Source: CBCPMX01 sp965120355 (GTDB taxonomy: Bacteria; Bacillota; Clostridia; Oscillospirales; Oscillospiraceae). From it: a DNA stretch of 19,005 bases. Under the pieces are notes generated by a model. The model ran no database searches. It saw only the letters and a program-made list of their open reading frames with translations, and was not told the origin of the DNA. A program made the position numbers and the translations under genes. Every line of letters begins with the position of its first letter. Within the stretch, counting starts at the first letter, position 1. The stretch covers positions 1 to 19,005 of the forward strand of contig CBCPMX010000083.1 in assembly GCA_965120355.1 (NCBI GenBank), written 5' to 3'. Of this stretch, positions 7,110 to 14,333 are shown piece by piece.

Positions 7110-8348
7110 ATGCGTGTGTCTGAATGCGTTTTTCACACTGGTGCAGCGGCGGATCGGACACCGGCGCTGCCGGAAGCCAGGGAGATCCTGGACGAGCTGT
7201 TCACCCATTCCGATGGCATTTCTGCGCTGTTTCTGCAGGAAGCGGCACAGGCGGGCATTGTGCTGCCGGAGCCGCCGGTTCGGGTGGTGACGATCTCCCC
7301 CGGCCCGGGGAGCAACGCGTTTTCCATGGCCAGTGCGGAGCAGTTTGCCGGTGAAATGAAAGATGCGGTTTCGAAGCGGATTTCACAGGACGGCGTGTTT
7401 TTTTATATCCGGAGCGGCCTTCAGGGGATTGTTTCTATTCATGAAACGGAAGAATTGCAGCAGCTGTATTCCGCGCTGCAGGCGCTGGTAGAGGACTACC
7501 CACAGGCATCCCGGCCCCATGCCGCCATCAGCAATTTGTGTGAAACCCTGACACAGATCAGCCGCGGCTGCGACGAGACCCATGAAGCCCATCTGTTTGA
7601 GCGGTTCCTTGCCAGTCCGATTGATGTCATTGTGCAGCCGGCGGACTATTTCCTGTATGGCGGGGACGCCCCCGGCGAGGATGACGATGCGTTTTTCGGC
7701 GAAATCTCCCAAAAGATCTGCAATGCCATGACGGTCGGGGATCGGCAGCGCATGCATCGGGCCTTGGATCGGGCGCTGGACTATATGGTAGGCCGGTTTC
7801 CGCGGGTGTCTGGCGTCCACATGCGGACTATCCATTTCTGCAAGCCGCTGGAGATGTCGCTGGTTGGCGCGGATCTCATCGACCGCCTGTTTGTCCAGCA
7901 ATTCCGGCTGGTCCAGAAAGTCATTGAGACGGACGGAGAAACATCGCTGCGTGAGACCTTTCACCAGCAGATGGATCAGATCTGGGATTACTCGGTGCAG
8001 CGCCGTCAGCTGCGGCATGGGGTGCTGATGCGCCGCGTTGCGGAATACATTGACCGCAACCTCTCGGACTCCATGCTGTCCATTGCCACCATTGCGGAGA
8101 GCTTTCATCTCTCAGAGACGAAGCTGTCCAGTTTGTTTCGATCCTATTATCAGGAATCAATCCCTAATTTTATTCATCAGAGCAGGGTCGACCTGCTGAA
8201 ACGGCTTTTGATCAGTTCCGATCGACCAGTGCGGGAACTGGCTCTGGACGCGGGGTATATCAGTCTGGCAACGATGAATCGGGCGTTCTACCGCCTGGAG
8301 GGCCTGTATCCAGGGCAGTACCGCAGGGAACACCGGCGGACACCTTGA
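7110..8348 (+). CDS. AraC-family transcriptional regulator
   Basis: This 412-residue protein carries a C-terminal AraC/XylS double helix-turn-helix at about 310-408: VAEYIDRNLSDSMLSIATIA begins the first unit, and ELALDAGYISLATMNRAFYR is the conserved second unit, ending in PGQYRREHRR. The N-terminal 300 residues are not a cupin arabinose-type domain that I can recognise and should be the ligand-sensing part; this resembles the long AraC proteins common in Clostridia. The start is ATG 7110 with AAAGGAGGG (7094-7102) at 7 nt. The gene has its own promoter and terminator, and is the obvious candidate regulator of the NTF2-like trio that starts 222 bp downstream. Confidence 0.9.
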   Translation: MRVSECVFHTGAAADRTPALPEAREILDELFTHSDGISALFLQEAAQAGIVLPEPPVRVVTISPGPGSNAFSMASAEQFAGEMKDAVSKRISQDGVFFYIRSGLQGIVSIHETEELQQLYSALQALVEDYPQASRPHAAISNLCETLTQISRGCDETHEAHLFERFLASPIDVIVQPADYFLYGGDAPGEDDDAFFGEISQKICNAMTVGDRQRMHRALDRALDYMVGRFPRVSGVHMRTIHFCKPLEMSLVGADLIDRLFVQQFRLVQKVIETDGETSLRETFHQQMDQIWDYSVQRRQLRHGVLMRRVAEYIDRNLSDSMLSIATIAESFHLSETKLSSLFRSYYQESIPNFIHQSRVDLLKRLLISSDRPVRELALDAGYISLATMNRAFYRLEGLYPGQYRREHRRTP

Positions 8349-8422
8349 GCGCATGGCGAAGGGAATGGAATACGGACGGGGTTGGATTGTGTTCCATGGG
8401 CGTACAAGTGCACAGGAAGGTT

Positions 8423-8457
8423 GAGACGGCGCACCACCGGTGTGCCGTCTCATTTTT
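8423..8457 (+). terminator. Rho-independent terminator after the AraC gene
   Basis: GAGACGGCGCAC (8423-8434) pairs with GTGTGCCGTCTC (8440-8451) as a 12-bp stem with one G-U pair and a 5-nt loop, followed by ATTTTT. This separates the regulator's transcript from the NTF2-like operon. Confidence 0.85.
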
Positions 8458-8490
8458 GCATCTCATTTTCTTTTCAAAGTGCTCATTTTC
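8449..8490 (+). promoter_or_regulatory. CTCATTTTC direct repeats, candidate AraC operator
   Basis: CTCATTTTC occurs at 8462-8470 and again at 8482-8490, exactly 20 bp apart, so both copies lie on the same face of the helix. A third, imperfect copy (CTCATTTTT, 8449-8457) overlaps the terminator tail. AraC-type activators typically bind two direct half-sites about two helical turns apart, immediately upstream of -35. That is the geometry here, just upstream of the putative promoter at 8501-8529. Assigning them to the neighbouring AraC protein is inference. Confidence 0.5.
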
Positions 8491-8500
8491 CTTGAAACTA

Positions 8501-8529
8501 TTTACTTTTTTTCGGAAGACCGCTATGCT
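8501..8529 (+). promoter_or_regulatory. Putative promoter of the NTF2-like operon
   Basis: TTTACT (8501-8506), 17 bp, TATGCT (8524-8529). Both boxes are imperfect, as expected for an activator-dependent promoter. TTGAAA at 8492-8497 is a better -35 but has no -10 at a workable distance. Confidence 0.45.
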
Positions 8530-8570
8530 GAAAATGGTAAGCGCGATTCGGCGCAAGAAAGCGAGGTTTT

Positions 8571-9314
8571 ATGATGGCACCTTATACGAGCGAACAGCTG
8601 GTCGGCATCTTTGAAGACCAGCGCGACCTGAAAAACCTGATGGGAAAAATCTGCTATACTGTGCTGCTGAAACGAGAAAAGAGCATGGTCGCGGATTTTT
8701 GGAGCAAGCGTCCGGACATTTGCCTGGGCACCAACGATGGGTATTATGACGGCGCGGAGGCGGTCAAGGGCTACTATGCCGCCGTCCATGCACATACGGA
8801 GGAAGCCACTGCATTCCTGAAGAAAGCGTTCCCCGACCGGATGCAGAAGCTGACTGAGGAGGAACAATTCGGCGCAGGTTCCATGGATGTCAAGCCTATG
8901 GACACAGCTGTTATCGAAATTGCCGGAGACAGGGAGACGGCCAAGGGGATCTGGTATTCCCGCGGCACCTATAACGATCTGACGCCGCAGGGGCCGCTGG
9001 CCTTCTGGTCTTTGGGTGTTTATGCCTGCGATTTTGTCTGGGAGGACGGGCAGTGGAAAGTCTGGCATATGCTGCATTTGACGGACGTGCTGGTTCCCGG
9101 CGGCAGGAGCTGGGGCGATCCGAATCCGGAACCCTATCCGGATCTGCCGGAGTTCGCCGGCGCGAAGCCCTTTGAAGCGCCGGCGCCAAACCGGCCGAAA
9201 GTCCTGCGGGAGGTCTATTATCCAGGGCGGCCCTTTACGCCGCTGCCGGAACCGCCGGTGCCCTACGGCACTTTTGCGGAAACCTTCTCCTATGGATGCG
9301 AACAGGAGGCGTAA
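8571..9314 (+). CDS. NTF2/SnoaL-like fold protein, paralog 1
   Basis: This 247-residue protein belongs to the NTF2-like, SnoaL-type alpha+beta-barrel superfamily, whose members include ketosteroid isomerase, scytalone dehydratase, polyketide cyclases and the bile-acid dehydratase BaiE. The barrel domain covers about residues 15-175: an N-terminal helix, YYDGAEAVKGYY (58-69), AKGIWYSRG (124-132) and the diagnostic last strands WEDGQWKVWHMLHLTD (157-172). A Pro-rich extension of about 70 residues follows, containing PVPYGT (229-234). There is no signal peptide. The start is ATG 8571 or 8574; GCGAGG at 8561-8566 fits 8574 slightly better. It is the first of three coupled paralogs. The reaction is unknown; dehydration, isomerisation or cyclisation are the superfamily precedents. 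Confidence 0.82.
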   Translation: MMAPYTSEQLVGIFEDQRDLKNLMGKICYTVLLKREKSMVADFWSKRPDICLGTNDGYYDGAEAVKGYYAAVHAHTEEATAFLKKAFPDRMQKLTEEEQFGAGSMDVKPMDTAVIEIAGDRETAKGIWYSRGTYNDLTPQGPLAFWSLGVYACDFVWEDGQWKVWHMLHLTDVLVPGGRSWGDPNPEPYPDLPEFAGAKPFEAPAPNRPKVLREVYYPGRPFTPLPEPPVPYGTFAETFSYGCEQEA

Positions 9315-9316
9315 AC

Positions 9317-10099
9317 ATGAATTATTATGAAGAAAAACAATTCACCGATGATGAGTTGATTGTCCGCGTCATGGACAAGGAGGAAATTAAAAAGCTCATG
9401 GCCCGGCGCGCTTTTTATTATGCCAATGATCAGCGCCGCCGGGAACTGGATGAGTTGTGGGTACAGACGCCGGAGTATCAGGCCACTGCGTCCTATGGGC
9501 GCAACTGGGGGTACTATGTCGGCATGGAATCCATCGCGAAATACTACGTTTTGGATCATACGGCCAAACAGTATGCGCTGCTGGAGGCGATTCATGCACA
9601 AAATCCCGCCGTGGAAGTGCACAACCTGAATCTGAACTACGGCGCCAGTGCATTTCACACGGTGACAACCCCTATGCTCTATATTGCAGGCGACGGCAAG
9701 ACGGCCCGGGGATTGTGGTATGCGCCGGGACATGAGACATTGATGCAGCCGGACGGAACAGCCAAGGCCTATTGGACGATGGACAATATGTCCGCCGATT
9801 TTGTCAAGGAAAACGGCAAATGGAAGCTCTGGCATCTGGTGGTTTGCAGCGATTTCTTTGTAGAGGCGGGCACCGATTTTAAAACTGGCACTTTGGAGCC
9901 GCTGACCGGCCCGGACCCCTTCCGGGATGAATTCGGCACGCCGGACATTCCCATGGTGGTCCACAATCCGCGCTACAACCTCTCTGATAACTATCCGCCC
10001 ATGCCGTTGCCCTATGACACCTATTCGACCCAAGGGAGTCTGGCTCCGGAAGGGCATCCCAACTACAAAACCTATTTGAAGGAGGCCGGAAAGCGATGA
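9317..10099 (+). CDS. NTF2/SnoaL-like fold protein, paralog 2
   Basis: This 260-residue paralog of the preceding gene is only distantly similar but keeps the same landmarks in order: YYVGMESIAKYY (66-77), ARGLWYAPG (130-138), KENGKWKLWHLVVCSD (164-179), and a C-terminal extension containing PLPYDT (230-235). Histidines at 103, 114 and 173 are candidates for a pocket acid or base. The start is ATG 9317 with AGGAGG (9304-9309) at 7 nt. The site lies inside the end of paralog 1, whose stop is 2 bp upstream, so translation is coupled. It may form a hetero-oligomer with its neighbours; this is inference from the tight linkage, and NTF2-like proteins commonly dimerise or trimerise. Confidence 0.82.
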   Translation: MNYYEEKQFTDDELIVRVMDKEEIKKLMARRAFYYANDQRRRELDELWVQTPEYQATASYGRNWGYYVGMESIAKYYVLDHTAKQYALLEAIHAQNPAVEVHNLNLNYGASAFHTVTTPMLYIAGDGKTARGLWYAPGHETLMQPDGTAKAYWTMDNMSADFVKENGKWKLWHLVVCSDFFVEAGTDFKTGTLEPLTGPDPFRDEFGTPDIPMVVHNPRYNLSDNYPPMPLPYDTYSTQGSLAPEGHPNYKTYLKEAGKR

Positions 10100-10956
10100 A
10101 AACCCATCTGAGCCTGCACCAACGGATTCATAATGCCGACGGCAGTCAGCAGATTGAAAACCTGAAAGCCATTCACGCCTATACGCATGCTCGAAACTGG
10201 CCAGTGGAAGAGTGGTCCAACATCTGGGATCTGTCCGAAGACTGCTCCTGGGCCCACGGCTTTGGCCGGTGGAGAGGAGGCTACAAGGTCTATCTCAACT
10301 CCGTCACCGAATGGGACCTGCCCACCTTCACGAACTATGCCAAGCTCTATAAGATTTATCCGGACGTCATGGGCATGGATCCCCGGCCGCTGAATTTCTC
10401 TCCGGTCCACAATCTGTCCAGCGATATCATCGAGGTGGCCGACGATGGAAAATCCGGTCGTGGCGCGTTTTTGACGCCAGGCAACATCTATGAATATCTC
10501 AAGCCCAGTCAGAGACGCCGCGCCATTTTTATGTGGGAACGGTACGGCGCGGACTTTGTCTGTGACGAGGACGGCCATTGGAAATATCTCCATGAGCATG
10601 TCTGTCCTGATTTCCAGGGCAACTACGACGATGTGAACTGGGGTCTGGAAGCCTATCTGTGCGCGGTGGATCCTTCGCATCGCAATTCTGCCGCGCCGCC
10701 TCCCGATGCCGATGCCGCCGGCCATCCCAGTGGGGTCAATGCTGCCCCCGGCGGCCCTGGCGGCCCTGCACCGGAGGGCCCGCCCCCCGACGGCGGCGCA
10801 GGCCCCCGGGACATGATGCTGGACGACCCCGGCCCGCTGCACAGGGAGTATGAATTCCTGATGCCGATTCAGAATACCTGTCCCTGGCCGGAACCTTATG
10901 CAACCATGGACAACGACAACACCTACACCCCGTTTATCGGGAAGGACCATCTGTGA
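10096..10956 (+). CDS. NTF2/SnoaL-like fold protein, paralog 3, with Pro/Gly-rich linker
   Basis: This 286-residue member is the most divergent of the trio. The barrel landmarks persist: GRGAFLTPG (121-129), RYGADFVC (149-156) and DEDGHWKYLHEHVCPD (157-172). Between the barrel and the tail, residues about 198-239 are a low-complexity Ala/Pro/Gly/Asp stretch (for example NAAPGGPGGPAPEGPPPDGG), after which the shared tail motif returns as PEPYAT (265-270). The linker has no counterpart in the other two and is encoded by strongly GC-rich, internally repetitive DNA. The start ATG overlaps the previous stop in an ATGA. It could be a subunit partner that has lost catalysis, or an enzyme for another step. 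Confidence 0.78.
   Translation: MKTHLSLHQRIHNADGSQQIENLKAIHAYTHARNWPVEEWSNIWDLSEDCSWAHGFGRWRGGYKVYLNSVTEWDLPTFTNYAKLYKIYPDVMGMDPRPLNFSPVHNLSSDIIEVADDGKSGRGAFLTPGNIYEYLKPSQRRRAIFMWERYGADFVCDEDGHWKYLHEHVCPDFQGNYDDVNWGLEAYLCAVDPSHRNSAAPPPDADAAGHPSGVNAAPGGPGGPAPEGPPPDGGAGPRDMMLDDPGPLHREYEFLMPIQNTCPWPEPYATMDNDNTYTPFIGKDHL
10690..10812 (+). repeat. GC-rich low-complexity tract inside NTF2-like paralog 3
   Basis: This in-frame stretch has short tandem-like units (GATGCC twice near 10704-10715, GGCGGCCCT twice near 10751-10768) and C and G runs. It encodes the Pro/Gly-rich linker. It is probably prone to length variation by slippage. Confidence 0.6.
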
Positions 10957-10986
10957 CAATCTAGCATCCAAATTGACCTGCTGCAG

Positions 10987-11019
10987 CTGTGCCGGCGGCC
11001 AATTCAGCTGCCGGCACAG
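10987..11019 (+). promoter_or_regulatory. Intergenic hairpin before the solute-binding protein gene
   Basis: CTGTGCCGGC (10987-10996) and GCCGGCACAG (11010-11019) are perfect complements. Three further pairs, one G-U, extend the stem to 13 bp with a 7-nt loop. There is no T run, so it is not a classical terminator. It sits 30 bp after paralog 3 and 11 bp before the ribosome binding site of the solute-binding protein, where it could stabilise or process the mRNA so that the binding protein is made at a different level. Confidence 0.55.
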
Positions 11020-11044
11020 ATCTCAAATCGGGGAGGATAGAAAG

Positions 11045-12781
11045 ATGAAATACAAATCGATTCTATGTATTGTACTGACTTTGACGCTCTTGCTGGGTTT
11101 GCTGTCCGGCTGCGGCGGCGCTTCGGCGCAAACGCAAAGCGAAGAAACATCCGGTTCCTCCGAAGAAGCGGCCGTGGAATCTTCTCAGGCTGCGTCCGAA
11201 GCGGCGGCTTCGCCATCGGCTGAAGAAGAATCGGTCTCAGAAGCGCCGGAGGCGACCGCAGAGGAGCCGGAGGAGGAAGCCGGGACGCCGGAGGCCCAGC
11301 CGGTGGAATTGCCGCTGACCGATGAACCGGTGACTTATACCATCTGGTACAGCGAACCCTTTACGGATTATGTCGATGATCCGGCAGAAGATGTGGCGGT
11401 TTTCCGGCTTCTGGCGGAGCGGACAAATATCTACCTGGAGTTCAATCTCACCACAGTGGACGCCGCCAGTGAGCGTTTCCAACTGCTCTTTGCGGCAGAT
11501 GACCTTCCGGATATTTTGACGGATGCCATGCAGTATTACAGCGGCAGTATTGACGACGCCGTGTATGAGGATGCATTTCTGCTGAACTATGCGCCCTATC
11601 TGGACGATATGCCCAACTACAGCGCTGTGCTGGCAGCCTATCCGGAGGCAAAGCAGACGATCACCAGCGCCGACAGCGGCGCAATGGTGGCGTTCCCGGA
11701 GATCTATCAAGACGTGGGAGACGTCAGCGGATATATGGTCCGTCAGGACTATCTGGAGGCGCTTGGTATGGAAGTGCCGCAGACATATGACGAGCTGCAC
11801 GACCTTCTGGTGGCAGCCAGGGATGCCTACGGTGCGACGCTGGAGTTAGCGGCCACAGGCGGCGACAGCCTGCTGGGCGCAGGGTTCGGCATCAACACGG
11901 GCTTGGAAGACAGTGATTTGTCCGGCTGGTACGTGGAAGACGGCGTGGTGAAAATGGGAATCCTGCAGCCGGAATTTCGGGAGTATCTGGAGCTGGTCAA
12001 ACAGTGGTACGACGAAGGGCTGATTTATGCCGATTTTATCAATACCGACCGGGGCGATTTGTCTCAGTTGTTCGACGGTTCGTTTGTGGTGACGGTAAAG
12101 CCGCCGGAAATTGTCGAGGTGGCCAATCAGGTCATTGGTACGCCCATGGTGGCGATGTCCATGCCGCGGCAGAACGCAAATGACGAGCTGACCGTCTGCG
12201 GTGCGGCATCCTCCTGCCTCATGGATGCCAATGCCTGGAGCATCAACGCCAACGCAGACCGTCCGGAATTGGTTCTGCAGATGATTGACTATATGTTCTC
12301 CGACGAGGGATTTTATCTGATGAACTACGGGGAAGAAACTGTGTCCTATACCTTTGATGAAGCTGGGGAGCCCCAGTTTACGGATCTGGTGATCAATAAT
12401 GCCGACGGCCTGGACTACGCGCACGCGGCTTATCTCTTTGCCACATCCAACCGCAGCCGGATGCCGTTTGTGTCCGACTATGCCCGTTGCTTTGCCAACT
12501 ATACACAATTGCAGTGGGACGCGGTGGACACCTACTCGAATGACTGCACCCACGCCAACGATTACCCGCTGGGAGCAGTCATGAATACCGAGCAGTCTCA
12601 GCAATATAATACAGTGGCGGCAGATATCTGTACGTACATTTCTGAAAATGTTCTGAAGTTTATCTATGGGCAGGCGGATTTCAACGAATGGGACCAGTTT
12701 GTCGAAACGCTTTACGATATGGGGATTGAAACCGCTATCTCGGCCAAGCAGGCCGCGTATGACGATTATATTGCCAGCTAA
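11045..12781 (+). CDS. Lipoprotein extracellular solute-binding protein (family 1-like)
   Basis: This 578-residue substrate-binding protein of ABC-importer type has a signal peptide (basic N-terminus, hydrophobic 6-20) and lipobox LLSGC with Cys23. It is followed by an unusually long Ser/Glu/Ala-rich linker (about 25-89) that would lift the domain from the membrane, then the periplasmic-binding-protein fold (about 95-578) with LLFAADDLPDILTD and GVVKMGILQPEFREYLELVK as family-typical segments. The start is ATG 11045 with GGGGAGGA (11030-11037) at 7 nt. It lies 88 bp after paralog 3 and ends in a strong terminator, with no permease or ATPase gene in the window, so it must use a transporter encoded elsewhere or act as a sensor. 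The ligand is unknown; oligosaccharide-type ligands are the usual precedent. Confidence 0.9.
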   Translation: MKYKSILCIVLTLTLLLGLLSGCGGASAQTQSEETSGSSEEAAVESSQAASEAAASPSAEEESVSEAPEATAEEPEEEAGTPEAQPVELPLTDEPVTYTIWYSEPFTDYVDDPAEDVAVFRLLAERTNIYLEFNLTTVDAASERFQLLFAADDLPDILTDAMQYYSGSIDDAVYEDAFLLNYAPYLDDMPNYSAVLAAYPEAKQTITSADSGAMVAFPEIYQDVGDVSGYMVRQDYLEALGMEVPQTYDELHDLLVAARDAYGATLELAATGGDSLLGAGFGINTGLEDSDLSGWYVEDGVVKMGILQPEFREYLELVKQWYDEGLIYADFINTDRGDLSQLFDGSFVVTVKPPEIVEVANQVIGTPMVAMSMPRQNANDELTVCGAASSCLMDANAWSINANADRPELVLQMIDYMFSDEGFYLMNYGEETVSYTFDEAGEPQFTDLVINNADGLDYAHAAYLFATSNRSRMPFVSDYARCFANYTQLQWDAVDTYSNDCTHANDYPLGAVMNTEQSQQYNTVAADICTYISENVLKFIYGQADFNEWDQFVETLYDMGIETAISAKQAAYDDYIAS

Positions 12782-12802
12782 ATTTTACAGGTTATCACAT
12801 CA

Positions 12803-12834
12803 AGCAGGGCGTCTGCCGGACGTCCTGCTTTTTT
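12803..12834 (+). terminator. Rho-independent terminator after the solute-binding protein gene
   Basis: AGCAGGGCGTC (12803-12813) pairs with GACGTCCTGCT (12819-12829) with one G-U pair and a 5-nt loop, running straight into a T6 tract. It closes the NTF2-like/binding-protein unit. Confidence 0.92.
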
Positions 12835-12901
12835 GTTTGCGTGGAGCCTGGGATGCGGAAAAACATGCAGGCGCAAAATTTCTGTCGAGAGAGAACAAAA
12901 G

Positions 12902-12931
12902 TTGATTGCTGCCCGGTGTTTGTGGTATACT
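12902..12931 (+). promoter_or_regulatory. Sigma-A promoter of the ymfF-ymfH-lgt-folD operon
   Basis: TTGATT (12902-12907), an 18-bp spacer, TATACT (12926-12931). A second TATAAT at 13006-13011 lies closer to the gene but has no convincing -35. The rest of the 292-bp gap between the solute-binding protein gene and ymfF holds the terminator above and nothing else I can name. Confidence 0.65.
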
Positions 12932-13073
12932 ATACGCCAAGGCATGTTGGGGCCGGATTTGAAAACGATGTTGGAATGGTGTGTTTCTTTTTTCGAGAAA
13001 AGATGTATAATAAGCAGTATAAGACAGAGATCCGGTTCTCCAAAAAAATAAAGACTTTTAGGAAGGTACAGGA

Positions 13074-14333
13074 ATGGAACGAAGGATGCTTTTGCCGGGG
13101 GTCTGGTTGACCGCTGTGCAAACGGATAAATTTAAAACAGCCTGCATGAGCGTTAATCTGCTGCGGCCGCTGCGCCGGGAAGAAGCCAGTTTGAACGCGC
13201 TGCTCCCCAGCGTCCTGCTGCGCGGAACACGGAACTGTCCGGATATGCAGAAGATTTCAGCGTATCTGGATTCACTCTATGGCGCGTCGCTGGACAGTCT
13301 GGTGCGAAAGCGCGGTGAAGTGCAGACCGTGAGTTTTTTTGCGGACTGTTTGGAAGATGATCTGGCGGGCGAACCGATTCTGGCACAGCTAGTGGCTTTC
13401 CTTGGACAGGTGCTGCTGGATCCGCTGCTGGAGGACGGCCTGCTGTGCCCGGACTATGTGGAGGGCGAAAAGCTGAATCTCATCAATATGATTCAGGCCA
13501 AAATCAACGACAAACGAGCCTATGCCAGTGCACGCCTCATCAGCCAGATGTTTGCTTCGGAGGCCTATGGAGTGGACCGGCTGGGAACCACCCAGGATGT
13601 CGCCGCCATCACAGCGGAAGCGTTGACGGCCCACTGGCATAAAATTTTAGCGGAATCCAGAGTGGAGATCTTTTACATGGGCAGCGCGGCTCCGTCTGTA
13701 GCGGCAGAGCTGTTCTGCACGGCCCTGCAGGATCTGCCGCGGGCGCAATTCACCCCCATTGGCACCCAGGTGATTCGGCAAGCCGGCCCGCTGCAGGAGA
13801 TCACTGAGGATATGGAGGTCACCCAGGGCAAGCTGGTTATGGGGCTGCGCACCGGTATCTGCGGCGCGGACGAAGAGTACCCGGCGCTGATTGTCCTGAA
13901 TACCGTCTTTGGCGGCGGTGTGTCCAGCAAACTGTTTTTGAATGTGCGGGAAAAGCTTTCGCTGTGCTATTATGTCGGATCCTCCATCGATAAGAGCAAA
14001 GGCGTCATGTTGATTTCCTCCGGCATTGAGACAGACCAGTATGCGGCTGCGAAAGCGGAAATTTTGCGACAGCTGGAGGCCTGTAGGACCGGGGATATTT
14101 CCGACAGCGAGATGCAGATTGCCCAGCGGTATCTGCTGACTTCCTACAGCGCCGCCATGGACAGCCCCGGCAGTCTGGAAAATTTCTATATTGGACAGGC
14201 CATAGACGGCTTCACTTATCACTTACAGGACTTGGCTGCCCGGGTGGAGGCTGTGACGAAGGATCAGGTTGTGGCGGCTGCCAACCGGCTGCAGCTGGAT
14301 ACGATTTATTTTTTGAAGGGAGTGGAGGCATGA
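13074..14333 (+). CDS. ymfF: M16-family peptidase-like protein YmfF (no zinc motif)
   Basis: This 419-residue protein has the two-lobed insulinase/M16 fold, recognisable from FFADCLEDDL, LLDPLLEDG, LNLINMIQAKINDKRAYA and the C-terminal GGGVSSKLFLNVREKLSLCY. The HxxEH zinc site expected near residue 45-50 is absent, as in the YmfF branch, so it is probably the non-catalytic half of a heterodimer with the next gene. Public annotations name this pair as EF-P 5-aminopentanol modification-associated (spelled YfmF/YfmH); that role comes from Bacillus subtilis and is not shown here. The start is ATG 13074 with AGGAAGG (13060-13066) at 7 nt. The gene overlaps ymfH by 4 bp (ATGA), which supports a fixed stoichiometry. 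Confidence 0.88.
   Translation: MERRMLLPGVWLTAVQTDKFKTACMSVNLLRPLRREEASLNALLPSVLLRGTRNCPDMQKISAYLDSLYGASLDSLVRKRGEVQTVSFFADCLEDDLAGEPILAQLVAFLGQVLLDPLLEDGLLCPDYVEGEKLNLINMIQAKINDKRAYASARLISQMFASEAYGVDRLGTTQDVAAITAEALTAHWHKILAESRVEIFYMGSAAPSVAAELFCTALQDLPRAQFTPIGTQVIRQAGPLQEITEDMEVTQGKLVMGLRTGICGADEEYPALIVLNTVFGGGVSSKLFLNVREKLSLCYYVGSSIDKSKGVMLISSGIETDQYAAAKAEILRQLEACRTGDISDSEMQIAQRYLLTSYSAAMDSPGSLENFYIGQAIDGFTYHLQDLAARVEAVTKDQVVAAANRLQLDTIYFLKGVEA

Noticed and set aside
11045..12781. Complete ABC importer operon
   Set aside because: No permease or ATPase gene follows the binding protein; a strong terminator and the unrelated ymfF gene come next.
12833..13051. Short + frames in the gap upstream of ymfF
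   Set aside because: They start in the terminator T tract, have no ribosome binding site, and cover the promoter region.
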